This document shows positions 18,142 to 25,736 of a DNA stretch of 48,736 nt, piece after piece. The notes beneath the pieces are model-generated. The model worked only from the letters and a program-made list of their open reading frames with translations. It ran no database searches and was not told the origin of the DNA. Source of the DNA: Thiohalomonas denitrificans (GTDB lineage: Bacteria > Pseudomonadota > Gammaproteobacteria > Thiohalomonadales > Thiohalomonadaceae); NCBI RefSeq assembly GCF_016841685.1, contig NZ_JAENYR010000021.1, positions 1-48,736 on the forward strand, written 5' to 3'. Position numbers and translations under genes: made by a program. Within the stretch, counting starts at the first letter, position 1. Every line of letters begins with the position of its first letter.

Positions 18142-18155
18142 AACTTAATCTCCTT

Positions 18156-18292
18156 GGGTTAACCGCAAAGACGCAAAGAGCGCAAAGGCCTTTTGCCCCT
18201 AAGGCCCCGGGAACCGCAGACGATGCACTCGCCAGATGTTACCCCCTGTTCTTCTTTTTCTTGGCGCTCTTTGCGTCTTTGCGGTGAGTCTT
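18156..18292. repeat. Family C inverted unit between leuB and asd
   Basis: The ends are ACCGCAAAGACGCAAAGAGC and the inverted GCTCTTTGCGTCTTTGCGGT, about 130 bp apart, with no ORF inside. This is a gene-less unit with the same kind of ends as the unit at 19741-20184. Confidence 0.8.
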
Positions 18293-18299
18293 TTTCAGT

Positions 18300-19379
18300 T
18301 CAGCCGCGCAGGGCGGCTACGACGGCATCGCCCATTTCGGCGGTGCCCACTTTCTCGGAACCTTCTGTCCAGATATCCGCGGTCCGCTTGCCTTGATCCA
18401 GTATGGCATTGACGGCCTTTTCGATACGGTCGGCCATTTCCGGCTCGTCAAGCGTGTAACGGAGCATCATCGCCACGGAGAGGATGGTGGCGAGCGGATT
18501 GGCGATATTCCGGCCGGCGATATCCGGCGCCGAACCGTGGATCGGCTCGTACATACCCTTGCCGTTTTCATCCAGCGAGGCGGAGGGCAGCATGCCGATG
18601 GAGCCGGTCAGCATGGCGGCGGCATCCGAAAGGATGTCGCCGAACATGTTGGTGGTCACCATCACATCGAACTGCTTGGGTGCACGCACCAGCTGCATCG
18701 CGGCATTATCCACATACATGTGCGACAGTTCGATTTCCGGTTGGCCTTTCGCCTCCTCGATCATCACCTCGCGCCAGAGCTCGGTGCACTCCAGTACATT
18801 CGCCTTGTCCACCGAGCAGACCCGCTTGTCGCGCTTCATGGCGATATCGAAGGCCACCTTGCCGATGCGGCGAATCTCCGATTCGGAGTAGACCAGAGTA
18901 TTGAAACCCTGCCTTTCACCATTTTCCAGCGTACGCACTCCACGCGGCTGACCGAAGTAGATGCCGCCGGTGAGCTCACGGACGATCATGATATCCAGCC
19001 CCGAGACCACCTCGGGTTTCAGGGTCGATGCCGAAGCAAGTTGCGGATAGAGCAGCGCCGGACGCAGATTGGCAAACAGCCCCAGACCGGAGCGCAGCCC
19101 AAGTAGCCCCTTCTCAGGGCGCACTTCGATGGGCAGCGACTCCCATTTGTAACCGCCGACCGCCCCCAGCAGTACCGCGTCTGCGGATTTGGCAAGGTCC
19201 AGGGTCTCCTCCGGCAGCGGATGACCCTTGGCATCGTACGCCGCACCACCGACCAGCCCCTCTTCCATTTCCACATCGAGGCCGAAGTCGGCCCGAAGGA
19301 CATCGATCACCTTGACCGCCTCGGCGACGATCTCCTGACCGATCCCGTCACCGGGCAAAACCGCGATTTTTTTTGTCAT
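18300..19379 (-). CDS. leuB: 3-isopropylmalate dehydrogenase
   Basis: LeuB oxidises and decarboxylates 3-isopropylmalate to 2-oxoisocaproate with NAD in leucine synthesis. The 359-residue length is standard. Visible motifs are the N-terminal [20 protein letters not shown], the substrate segment [20 protein letters not shown], and the metal/NAD region [21 protein letters not shown] with [18 protein letters not shown] 19379 has only a weak AGAGAA upstream. It belongs with leuC and leuD, but 800 bp of repeats and a pseudogene separate it from leuD, so co-transcription is uncertain. Confidence 0.97.
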   Translation of the reverse strand: MTKKIAVLPGDGIGQEIVAEAVKVIDVLRADFGLDVEMEEGLVGGAAYDAKGHPLPEETLDLAKSADAVLLGAVGGYKWESLPIEVRPEKGLLGLRSGLGLFANLRPALLYPQLASASTLKPEVVSGLDIMIVRELTGGIYFGQPRGVRTLENGERQGFNTLVYSESEIRRIGKVAFDIAMKRDKRVCSVDKANVLECTELWREVMIEEAKGQPEIELSHMYVDNAAMQLVRAPKQFDVMVTTNMFGDILSDAAAMLTGSIGMLPSASLDENGKGMYEPIHGSAPDIAGRNIANPLATILSVAMMLRYTLDEPEMADRIEKAVNAILDQGKRTADIWTEGSEKVGTAEMGDAVVAALRG

Positions 19380-19380
19380 T

Positions 19381-19740
19381 GAATTTCTCTATCTGATCTT
19401 TTAACCGCAAAGGTCGCTAAGGAACGCGAAGACAAAAATCCAAATTCTGTTCAGAAGGTCGTCAACTCAAGAACACCTTCCTTCTCTATCTGATCTTTCA
19501 ACCGCAAAGGTCGCTAAGGAACGCGAAGGCAAAACCCTTTAAACCGCGAAGGAACCCTAAGAAAACAGCCGGCATGATAATTCACCTACCACACCAGAAA
19601 CCAAATCCTTCAACCCTTTGCGTCCCTTCGCGTCCCTTCGCGTCCTTTGCGGTTAATCCTCCTAATTCTATTCAGAAGGTCATTGACGCTGTTCAACGGC
19701 TCTCAACTCAAGAATACCTTCCTTTTCTATCTGATCCTTA
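19381..19740. repeat. Array of family C repeats with decayed GxxExxY remnants
   Basis: Forward ends (ACCGCAAAGGTCGCTAAGGA) occur at about 19404 and 19502, a degenerate one at about 19542, and an inverted run (CGTCCTTTGCGGT) ends near 19654. Between them lie two short segments, 19453-19480 and 19675-19722, that match the middle of the GxxExxY pseudogene (19893-19940). Both are preceded by its 3' end (AAATTCYGTTCA-like). They look like internally deleted copies of the adjacent unit. Confidence 0.75.
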
Positions 19741-20184
19741 ACCGCAAAGGTCGCTAAGGAACGCGAAGACAAAATTCTAAATTCCGTTCACCACTCGTCT
19801 TATCCCTTGCTTCATTCTAAGAACATTGAAATTCAGCAAATAGCCGAGCCTAAATCACCCAAGCCGCAAATATCCCAGAATCTGGGCTAAATGAAGGTCG
19901 TTGATGTGTTCAACAGCTTTCAATTCGAGAACAACTTCGCCTTCCACCAGCATATCCAGCCGGTATCCAGCATCAAGCATCACTCCATCATATGCGACAG
20001 GCTGAGATACTTGTCACTCTACTACTATTCCTCGCTTTCGAAGTTCATGCTCCAGGCAAACTTCATAGGTACTCTCAAGCAGCCCCGGGCCCAGCTTCGA
20101 ATGAACACTAATTGCACTATCGACTACTTCCCGTCCGATTTCTTCAATCATCATTCCTTAGCGTCCCTTCGCGTCCTTTGCGGT
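19741..20184 (-). mobile_element. Putative TIR-bounded unit carrying a GxxExxY gene
   Basis: This 444-bp unit is bounded by 28-bp inverted repeats at 19741-19768 and 20157-20184, which match at about 24 of 28 positions (consensus ACCGCAAAGGNCGCNAAG plus GNACGCNAAG). It contains a single reading frame, the GxxExxY pseudogene. The inner end of the right repeat supplies the ribosome-binding site of that gene (CTAAGGA, then ATG). Calling it mobile is inference from the inverted ends, the internally deleted copies beside it and the gene-less units elsewhere. Confidence 0.55.
19777..20154 (-). pseudogene. GxxExxY-family (PDDEXK_3) protein with two in-frame TGA codons
   Basis: The minus strand reads 126 codons in one frame from ATG 20154 (or 20151) to TAG 19777. 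The product would start MMIEEIGREVVDSAISVHSK and contain GPGLLESTY, which is the GxxExxY signature. It continues with DAGYRLDMLVEGEVVLELKA, giving the nuclease-like D...ExK pattern, then LGYLLNFNV and RRVVNGI. Two TGA codons interrupt it, after RGIVVE (19955-19957) and after LGYLRLG (19855-19857), with no frameshift. The family is a small PDDEXK-type nuclease-like protein of unknown biological role. It is probably a recent pseudogene; TGA recoding is unlikely but would leave the rest intact. It lies between leuD and leuB on the same strand. Confidence 0.85.
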
Positions 20185-20193
20185 AGGCTTTTT

Positions 20194-20829
20194 TCAGAAC
20201 AACCAGGGCGCTTCCTGGCGGCGGCGCTGTTCGTAGGCGCGGATTTCGTCCACATGCTGCAGGGTGAGGCCGATGTCATCGAGGCCCTCCAGCAGGCAGT
20301 GCTTGCGGGAGGCGTCAACCTCGAATTCGAAGACCTCACCCGAGGGCGTGGTGATCCTCTGGGCCGCCAGATCCACGGTCAATCGGTAGCCCTCCTTCGC
20401 CTCGGTCTCCCGGAACAGCGTATCCACCGTCGCTTCCGGCAGGACGATAGGCAATATGCCGTTCTTGAAGCAGTTGTTGAAGAAAATGTCGGCGAATGAA
20501 GGGGCGATAATCACCCGAAAGCCGTAATCCAGCAAGGCCCAGGGCGCATGCTCACGGGACGAACCGCAACCGAAGTTCTGGCGGGCCAGAAGAATGCTCG
20601 CCCCCTGATAGCGCGGCCGATTGAGCACGAACTCCGGGTTCAGGGGACGTTGCGAGTTGTCCATTCCCGGCTCGCCATGATCCAGATAGCGCCACTCATC
20701 GAACAGATTCGGCCCGAAGCCCGTGCGTTTGATCGATTTCAGAAACTGCTTGGGGATGATGGCGTCGGTATCCACATTGGCCCGATCCAGCGGCGCCACC
20801 AGGCCCGTCAACTGCTCGAATTTTTCCAT
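20194..20829 (-). CDS. leuD: 3-isopropylmalate dehydratase, small subunit
   Basis: LeuD pairs with LeuC to isomerise 2-isopropylmalate to 3-isopropylmalate. The 211 residues match the family. Conserved segments are the N-terminal [20 protein letters not shown], the [27 protein letters not shown] swivel-domain region, and [21 protein letters not shown]. The start ATG 20829 and its leader lie in the first copy of a 113-bp tandem duplication, so the leader sequence exists twice. leuC lies 278 bp upstream across repeats, and the TIR-bounded GxxExxY unit begins 9 bp after the stop. Confidence 0.97.
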   Translation of the reverse strand: MEKFEQLTGLVAPLDRANVDTDAIIPKQFLKSIKRTGFGPNLFDEWRYLDHGEPGMDNSQRPLNPEFVLNRPRYQGASILLARQNFGCGSSREHAPWALLDYGFRVIIAPSFADIFFNNCFKNGILPIVLPEATVDTLFRETEAKEGYRLTVDLAAQRITTPSGEVFEFEVDASRKHCLLEGLDDIGLTLQHVDEIRAYEQRRRQEAPWLF

Positions 20830-20831
20830 GA

Positions 20832-21105
20832 TTAAAACCCTTTAAACCGCGAAGGACGCGAAGGAACGCCAAGAAAACAAAACCGGCCCCAAGCCTCCCC
20901 TAGGCGCCTTTTGCCAGCTCCATACTTCATCACGCCTTTCCATGGTTAAAACCCTTTTAACCGCGAAGGACGCGAAAGGAACGCTAAGAAAACACAACCG
21001 GACCCGGGCCTCCCCTAGGCGCCTTTTGCCGGCTCGATAATTCACCACGCCAAAAGCCAAGTACTTCAACCCTTTGCGTACCTTCGCGACCTTTGCGGTT
21101 AATGC
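20832..21105. repeat. Tandem duplication (about 113 bp) plus inverted family C end between leuC and leuD
   Basis: 20832-20944 and 20945-21058 are near-identical direct copies. Each starts TTAAAACCCTTT, contains ACCGCGAAGGACGCGAA and CCTCCCCTAGGCGCCTTTTG, and runs to a CACGCC motif. An inverted family C end (ACCTTTGCGGTTAAT) closes the array at about 21088-21103. There is no gene here. Confidence 0.85.
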
Positions 21106-21107
21106 TC

Positions 21108-22514
21108 TTATCCGAAATCCCGGATATCGACGAAATGGCCGGCGATGGCTGCGGCGGCGGCCATGGCAGGGCTGACCAGATGGGTCCGGCTGCCCCGGCC
21201 CTGGCGGCCCTCGAAGTTGCGGTTCGAGGTGGAGGCGCAGCGCTCGCCGGGTTCCAAACGGTCGGCGTTCATGGCCAGGCACATGGAGCAGCCCGGTTCA
21301 CGCCATTCGAAACCGGCGTCGAGGAAAATCCGGTCGAGTCCCTCCTCTTCGGCCTGTTTTTTCACCAGCCCCGAGCCCGGCACGACCAGCGCCAATTTGA
21401 CCGAATCGGCTTTCTTGCGCCCCTTGGCAACGGCTGCCGCCTCGCGCAGGTCTTCGATGCGGGAATTGGTGCAGGAACCGATGAAGGCCTTGTCGATGGC
21501 GATGTCGGTGATCGGGGTATTGGCCTCCAGGCCCATGTACTCCAGAGCCCGGCGCATGCCGCCCGCCTTCACCTCATCGGATTCCTCGCCGGGATCCGGA
21601 ATCTTGGCATCGATGCCGACAACCATTTCCGGGGAGGTACCCCAGGAGACCTGCGGTGCGATTTGCGTCACATCGATGTGCACCACGCGATCAAATTCGG
21701 CGTCATCATCGGATTTCAGGTCCTGCCATGCGGCGACGGCCCGTTCCCACTGCTCGCCCTGGGGGCTGTAGGGACGCCCCTTCACGTAGTCGATGGTCTT
21801 GTCGTCCACCGCCACCATGCCGGCCCGGGCACCCGCTTCGATGGCCATGTTGCAGATCGTCATGCGCCCCTCCACCGAGAGATCGCGGATCGCCTCGCCG
21901 CCGAACTCGATGGCGTAACCGGTACCGCCGGCAGTGCCGAGCTCGCCAATAATCGCCAGAACGATATCCTTGGCGGTGACTCCGGGCCCCACCTTGCCAT
22001 CCACCGAGACCAGCATATTCCGGGATTTCTTCTGCACCAGGCAGCCGGTGGCCAGCACATGCTCCACCTCTGAGGTGCCGATGCCGTGGGCGAGGGCGCC
22101 GAAGGCGCCGTGGGTCGAGGTATGGGAATCACCGCAGACCACAGTCATGCCGGGCAGGGTTGCCCCCTCTTCGGGGCCGATGACGTGCACGATGCCCTGA
22201 CGGACATCGCCCATCGGAAAGTAGGTGATACCGAATTCCGCCACGTTGGCGTCCAGGGTCTCCACCTGAGTACGGGCGATGGGGTCCTCGATGCCGCGGC
22301 TACGATCGGTGGTCGGCACGTTATGGTCCGGCGTCGCCAGAACCGTGTCGGTCCGCCACGGCTTGCGGCCGGCCAGCCGCAGGCCTTCAAAGGCCTGTGG
22401 CGAAGTCACTTCGTGGACGAGGTGGCGATCAATATAGATGAGCGATGTCCCCTCTTCGTCCGTACGAACGACGTGGGCATCCCAAAGTTTGTCGTAAAGT
22501 GTCTTTCCAGTCAT
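21108..22514 (-). CDS. leuC: 3-isopropylmalate dehydratase, large subunit
   Basis: LeuC is the [4Fe-4S] aconitase-like subunit of isopropylmalate isomerase in leucine synthesis. It has 468 residues, the standard length. Cluster-binding cysteines are visible in [12 protein letters not shown] and [11 protein letters not shown], and [20 protein letters not shown] is the usual substrate region. The start is set at ATG 22514 ([12 protein letters not shown]), which follows a GAGAAGG site; the open frame extends 21 codons further without family resemblance. It is transcribed divergently from a LysR-type gene, as in Pseudomonas, suggesting control by that regulator. Confidence 0.97.
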   Translation of the reverse strand: MTGKTLYDKLWDAHVVRTDEEGTSLIYIDRHLVHEVTSPQAFEGLRLAGRKPWRTDTVLATPDHNVPTTDRSRGIEDPIARTQVETLDANVAEFGITYFPMGDVRQGIVHVIGPEEGATLPGMTVVCGDSHTSTHGAFGALAHGIGTSEVEHVLATGCLVQKKSRNMLVSVDGKVGPGVTAKDIVLAIIGELGTAGGTGYAIEFGGEAIRDLSVEGRMTICNMAIEAGARAGMVAVDDKTIDYVKGRPYSPQGEQWERAVAAWQDLKSDDDAEFDRVVHIDVTQIAPQVSWGTSPEMVVGIDAKIPDPGEESDEVKAGGMRRALEYMGLEANTPITDIAIDKAFIGSCTNSRIEDLREAAAVAKGRKKADSVKLALVVPGSGLVKKQAEEEGLDRIFLDAGFEWREPGCSMCLAMNADRLEPGERCASTSNRNFEGRQGRGSRTHLVSPAMAAAAAIAGHFVDIRDFG

Positions 22515-22705
22515 TGCGCCTTCTCGGGAGATTCGATGGCGTCCATCGCCACTGATGGTATGGTAAACCCGCTGCAATCAATTACTCAAATTCATATTTT
22601 TCATGTAGCCTATAACTTACAGGAATAGAACTCCGTTCCCGACGCACCCATCGTAATCGATGGATTTTCCTCTGTGTTCTTCGTGGTAATCGATAACTCC
22701 TTTTC
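22515..22705. promoter_or_regulatory. Divergent leuC / lysR control region
   Basis: This 191-bp gap lies between divergent starts. Its centre (about 22570-22625) is AT-rich, unlike the flanks, and should hold both promoters. A dyad GGCG-N5-CGCC lies at about 22529-22541 in the leuC leader. An H-family repeat fragment (CTCTGTGTTCTTCGTGG) lies at about 22673-22689 just before lysR. I cannot assign -35/-10 boxes with confidence. Confidence 0.5.
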
Positions 22706-23602
22706 GTGGACATTCCCAACCTTCAAGCGTTCCTCGCCGTCTCCGACGCTGAATCCTTTTCCCGTGCGGCAACCCGACTCCACCTCACTCAACCGGCGGT
22801 TAGCAAGCGTGTCGCCGCACTCGAGGAAGAGATGGGAGCGGCCCTGTTTGATCGGGTCGGTCACCATATTGTCCTCACCGAGGCAGGACGAGCACTCCTG
22901 CCTAATGCGCGCAAGGTCCTGGAGGCGGTCGAAAATGGACGTCGTGCGGTGCTCAAACTCTCGGGGACGGTGGCCGGACGGCTCAGCATCGGCACCAGCC
23001 ACCACATCGGTCTGCATCGTCTGCCTCCGGCACTGCGCCGTTTCCTTACCCGCTACCCGGGGGTCAAACTCGATCTCCGCTTCATGGATTCGGAGCAGGC
23101 CTGCCGGGCGGTGGAGACCGGGGAACTCGAGCTGGCGGTGGTCACGCTCCCACCGGCACCGGCGCCGGGGCTTCTGGCACGCACCATCTGGGATGACCCG
23201 CTGGCTATCGTCGCCAGCAGAGAACACCCGCTCACCACCGTGCCGACACCCACTCCGTCCGACCTGACGGTCCACCCGGCGGTACTCCCCGCTCGCGGGA
23301 CCTATACCCGCCAGACCGTGGAACGCGCACTCCTCCCGCTTGGCCTGGAACTCAATGTCGAACTCTCGACCAACTATCTGGAGACCATTCGCATGCTGGT
23401 CAGCGTCGGGCTGGGCTGGAGCGTATTACCCGCCACAATGATCGGTAGCGATTTGGCAACCATCGCCATCCCCGAACTGCAGCTGGAACGCCAACTGGGC
23501 CTGGTCTGCCACCGTGCCCGGACCCTCTCCAACGCCGCAAGCGCCTTCGCGGCGGAGTTGGATAAGGGAGATGAAACCGCAGAGATCGCAAAGGTTCGCT
23601 AG
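22706..23602 (+). CDS. LysR-type transcriptional regulator, probable regulator of leuC
   Basis: This 298-residue LysR-family activator has an N-terminal winged helix-turn-helix (FLAVSDAESFSRAATRLHLT, then QPAVSKRVAALEEEMGAALF) and a C-terminal effector-binding domain. The start is GTG 22706, which gives the usual LysR N-terminus; no good ribosome-binding site is visible. It is divergent from leuC, matching a Pseudomonas arrangement (a LysR gene beside leuC), so control of leucine genes is a reasonable inference. The last 17 codons and the TAG stop lie inside the first copy of a 157-bp tandem repeat, so the C-terminal tail (ELDKGDETAEIAKVR) may be repeat-derived. Confidence 0.93.
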   Translation: MDIPNLQAFLAVSDAESFSRAATRLHLTQPAVSKRVAALEEEMGAALFDRVGHHIVLTEAGRALLPNARKVLEAVENGRRAVLKLSGTVAGRLSIGTSHHIGLHRLPPALRRFLTRYPGVKLDLRFMDSEQACRAVETGELELAVVTLPPAPAPGLLARTIWDDPLAIVASREHPLTTVPTPTPSDLTVHPAVLPARGTYTRQTVERALLPLGLELNVELSTNYLETIRMLVSVGLGWSVLPATMIGSDLATIAIPELQLERQLGLVCHRARTLSNAASAFAAELDKGDETAEIAKVR

Positions 23603-23862
23603 GGCGGAATTGTCGGAAGCCGATTCCGCCTGATTGGCGTCGCGGTATGGCCGAAGATCGGGTCCTGATCTTCGCGATCCTTTGCGACCTTTGCGGTTAA
23701 TATTCGCAGCGGAGTCGGATAAAAGAGATGAATCCGCGAAGATCGCAAAGGTTCGCTAAGGCGGAATTGTCGGAAGCCGATTCCGCCTGATTGGCGTCGC
23801 GGTATGGCCGAAGATCGGGTCCTGAACTTCGCGATCCTTTGCGACCTTTGCGGTTAATATTT
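23549..23862. repeat. 157-bp tandem direct duplication at the lysR 3' end
   Basis: Copy 1 is 23549-23705 and copy 2 is 23706-23862. They are near identical across a GGCGGAATTGTCGGAAGCCG core. Each copy is itself bounded by inverted family C-like ends (CCGCRRAGATCGCAAAGG and CCTTTGCGACCTTTGCGG). Copy 1 overlaps the coding end of lysR, and copy 2 ends a few bases before the piuC stop. Confidence 0.95.
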
Positions 23863-23867
23863 CAAAT

Positions 23868-24542
23868 TCAAAGCTCGCTCCACATGCGCATCAGGTTGAT
23901 ATAGGAGTGGTCGACAGCGTCGCATTCGGGGGAGCCTGGCTCACGTTTGAGGAGACTCTCCCGCGCCCGGCTGAGGTTGTACAGCAGTTCGCGCTTCTCC
24001 GGGTCGCGCACCAGGCTCTGGATCCAGAGGACCGCCACGAGGCGCTCCCCCGCCGTCACCTCTTCCACCCGGTGCAGCGTACCGGAAGGATAGATGACCG
24101 CGTCGCCGGCATTCAGCTTGATGTGCTGTTCACCGAACGGAGTCCGGATCACCAATTCACCGCCCTGGTACTCCTCGGGACCACTCAGGGCGATGGTGCA
24201 GGAGACATCGGTGCGGTAACGGCCGTTGTCCGGCCCCATGATAGGGTCATCGATATGGTCGCCGTAGCGCATGCCCGGCGTGTAGCGGGCAATGATGGGC
24301 GTGGCGACCCGGTACGGCAGCGCACCGTTTCGAAAAGGCTCGCTGCGGTAGAGGCTGCCCACCAGGGCACGATTCAACGGGTCGCGAACCTCCGATCCCC
24401 GATCCAGTTCCAGGTTTTTCTTGACCTTCTCGGCGGCCTTTCCGGCGGTGAGTCTGCCATCCACGAAACGGGCCTTTGAGACGGCATTGGCTACCGTGGT
24501 CAGCTCTTCCGGCGAAAGTACGCCCGGGATCCTGAGCAGCAT
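23868..24542 (-). CDS. piuC: PKHD-type Fe(II)/2-oxoglutarate dioxygenase (PiuC/YbiX-like)
   Basis: This 224-residue protein is a PKHD-type hydroxylase of the PiuC/YbiX family. The iron-binding HxD is in RYGDHIDDPIM, and the distal His is in YPSGTLHRVEEVTAGER, which also holds the 2-oxoglutarate-binding Arg region. The N-terminal LLRIPGVLSPEELTTV and the C-terminal RVLYNLSRARESLL-like end (ELLYNLSRARESLL here) are family-typical. ATG 24542 follows AGAGGTG. The M1 repeat starts at 24556, directly behind the ribosome-binding site, so the promoter must lie in or beyond that element. No siderophore receptor gene, a frequent partner, is adjacent. The substrate is unknown. Confidence 0.92.
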   Translation of the reverse strand: MLLRIPGVLSPEELTTVANAVSKARFVDGRLTAGKAAEKVKKNLELDRGSEVRDPLNRALVGSLYRSEPFRNGALPYRVATPIIARYTPGMRYGDHIDDPIMGPDNGRYRTDVSCTIALSGPEEYQGGELVIRTPFGEQHIKLNAGDAVIYPSGTLHRVEEVTAGERLVAVLWIQSLVRDPEKRELLYNLSRARESLLKREPGSPECDAVDHSYINLMRMWSEL

Positions 24543-24555
24543 GTCATCACCTCTC

Positions 24556-24752
24556 TAGTGTACTGTTGCATGCTTGTCGGTGCTTTCAGCGAGCCGCTGG
24601 CCGGCCAGCGGCTCGCCCGAAGGGAGCCCCCCAAGAACGCCATGACGGCGTTGCAGCGCTTGACAAGGGAATAACCATTGCCTGCGCGCTGCGCCTTGTC
24701 CTGACGCTTTTGGGGGGCTCTGAAAGTATCGCCAAGCATGCAACAGTACACT
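24556..24752. mobile_element. Family M MITE-like element, copy M1
   Basis: A 197-bp element with perfect 20-bp TIRs (AGTGTACTGTTGCATGCTTG) that continue imperfectly to about 37 bp. Inside are nested palindromes: a GAGCCGCTGGCC / GGCCAGCGGCTC hairpin, AACGCCATGACGGCGTT, and GAGCCCCCC / GGGGGGCTC. It has no transposase and no credible ORF. Near-identical copy M2 is at 33137-33334. The TAG/TA at the ends would suit an IS630/Tc1-type transposase acting in trans, which is inference. Confidence 0.88.
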
Positions 24753-24850
24753 GGGTTTGCGCCTCCATCATAGCTGAACGGAATCATGTTCAGCCACGGA
24801 GGACAAAACAACTTGAACCACGCTGGACACGGAAATTTAAAAATAAACCT

Positions 24851-24990
24851 AACTACTCACCCGTCATTCCCTGTCACCCCCGCGCAGGCGGGGGGAGGCG
24901 GGAATCCAGAGAACAGAAGCATGACTCAAGATGGATCCCCGCCTACGCGGGGATGACCGATTTCCTGGGCCGTGCGCGATCACCCGGGCG
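24851..24990. repeat. Family D repeat, copy D1
   Basis: It contains GTCATTCCC...CCCCGCGCAGGCGGGG and GGATCCCCGCCTACGCGGGG hairpins and ends in GCGCGATCACCCGG. The reverse complement of the same unit closes the window at 48632-48736, and a fragment lies at 28186-28245. The surrounding gap 24753-25079 also holds H-type ACCACGG fragments and no gene. Confidence 0.9.
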
Positions 24991-25079
24991 AGCAGTTACC
25001 AATAAACACCCGTGGTTAACCACTTCGGGTCTCTGTGTCCCCGGTGGTTGCCTCCACGCATCAGCGTTATCCTGTTCTT

Positions 25080-25616
25080 ATGCGTCCACTCGATGATGCG
25101 CCGCAGGGCATTTTGGGTTGCTGGTTTGCAGAACCGCTAGAAAGGGGTGCTGCAGAGGAGCTATTGAGAGCAGCCGATGTCCGGCAGAGGCGACTCGCGC
25201 GGCAGAGGGCATCGTGCCGGGTTTGCCGACTGATGCGGATGGTGGCCAATTTCTGGTTAGAACACGATATAGAAGGGGAGTTCGAGCGGCTCGCGAAGAA
25301 GCCCGGCACAGGGGCCCACGAACGGATCCTGGCGCGCCAGATCTACGGCCAACTGCTGATGAGCCGGCGGCTCGCGGGCGCCCACGAACAGCTGCAAACG
25401 GCTTTCGCTGCGGCGAGCGATCTCTATGCACCGGGTGACTACTTCCTGACCATGCGCCGCAACGCCCTGCTCCGCCACCTGCCGCTATCCGGGCAGCCGC
25501 ATCCACCGCTCGGCCTGCAACAACTGCTCACCACCGCCGCCGTTGCCGCCCAGCTGCAGCGCAGCGCCCCTTCCTACCGAGCCGGTCCGTTCGACCGTAG
25601 CGATACCTTTGGATAA
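25080..25616 (+). CDS. Conserved-looking hypothetical protein
   Basis: I do not recognise this 178-residue protein. It opens with MRPLDDAPQGILGCWFAEPL and is mainly helical, rich in Ala, Leu and Arg. A CRVCRLMRMVANFW segment is followed by a helical repeat-like region (IYGQLLMSRRLAGAHEQLQT). There is no signal peptide or membrane segment. The frame is open upstream to GTG 25035; ATG 25080 is chosen because the upstream part runs into repeat sequence, but no ribosome-binding site is clear. Codon use looks like that of neighbouring genes. It sits alone between repeats and converges on the MFS gene. Confidence 0.55.
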   Translation: MRPLDDAPQGILGCWFAEPLERGAAEELLRAADVRQRRLARQRASCRVCRLMRMVANFWLEHDIEGEFERLAKKPGTGAHERILARQIYGQLLMSRRLAGAHEQLQTAFAAASDLYAPGDYFLTMRRNALLRHLPLSGQPHPPLGLQQLLTTAAVAAQLQRSAPSYRAGPFDRSDTFG

Positions 25617-25621
25617 CAGCG

Positions 25622-25731
25622 GGTCAACCACAGAGGAGACGGAGTTCTCCAGCGACGGGGAACCCAGGTCTTCTCAGGCCCCCGATTCTCACCTCAGTGC
25701 TCTCTGTGTTCTCTGTGGCCTGTCAGCCGTC
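25622..25731. repeat. Family H inverted unit (ACCACAGAG type)
   Basis: ACCACAGAGGAGACGGAGTT at the left is mirrored by CTCTGTGTTCTCTGTGGC at the right, about 75 bp apart, in the gap between two convergent genes. It could fold into a long hairpin and act as a transcription barrier. Confidence 0.75.
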
Positions 25732-25736
25732 CCGGA

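Noticed and set aside
19891-20499. A 202-codon plus-strand frame across leuD and the leuB-leuD gap.
   Set aside because: It is the antisense of leuD and of the GxxExxY pseudogene, both of which have strong family matches on the minus strand.
24566-25096. A 176-codon plus-strand frame beginning in element M1 and running into D1.
   Set aside because: It is made entirely of repeat sequence, and the matching frame in M2 has a different end.
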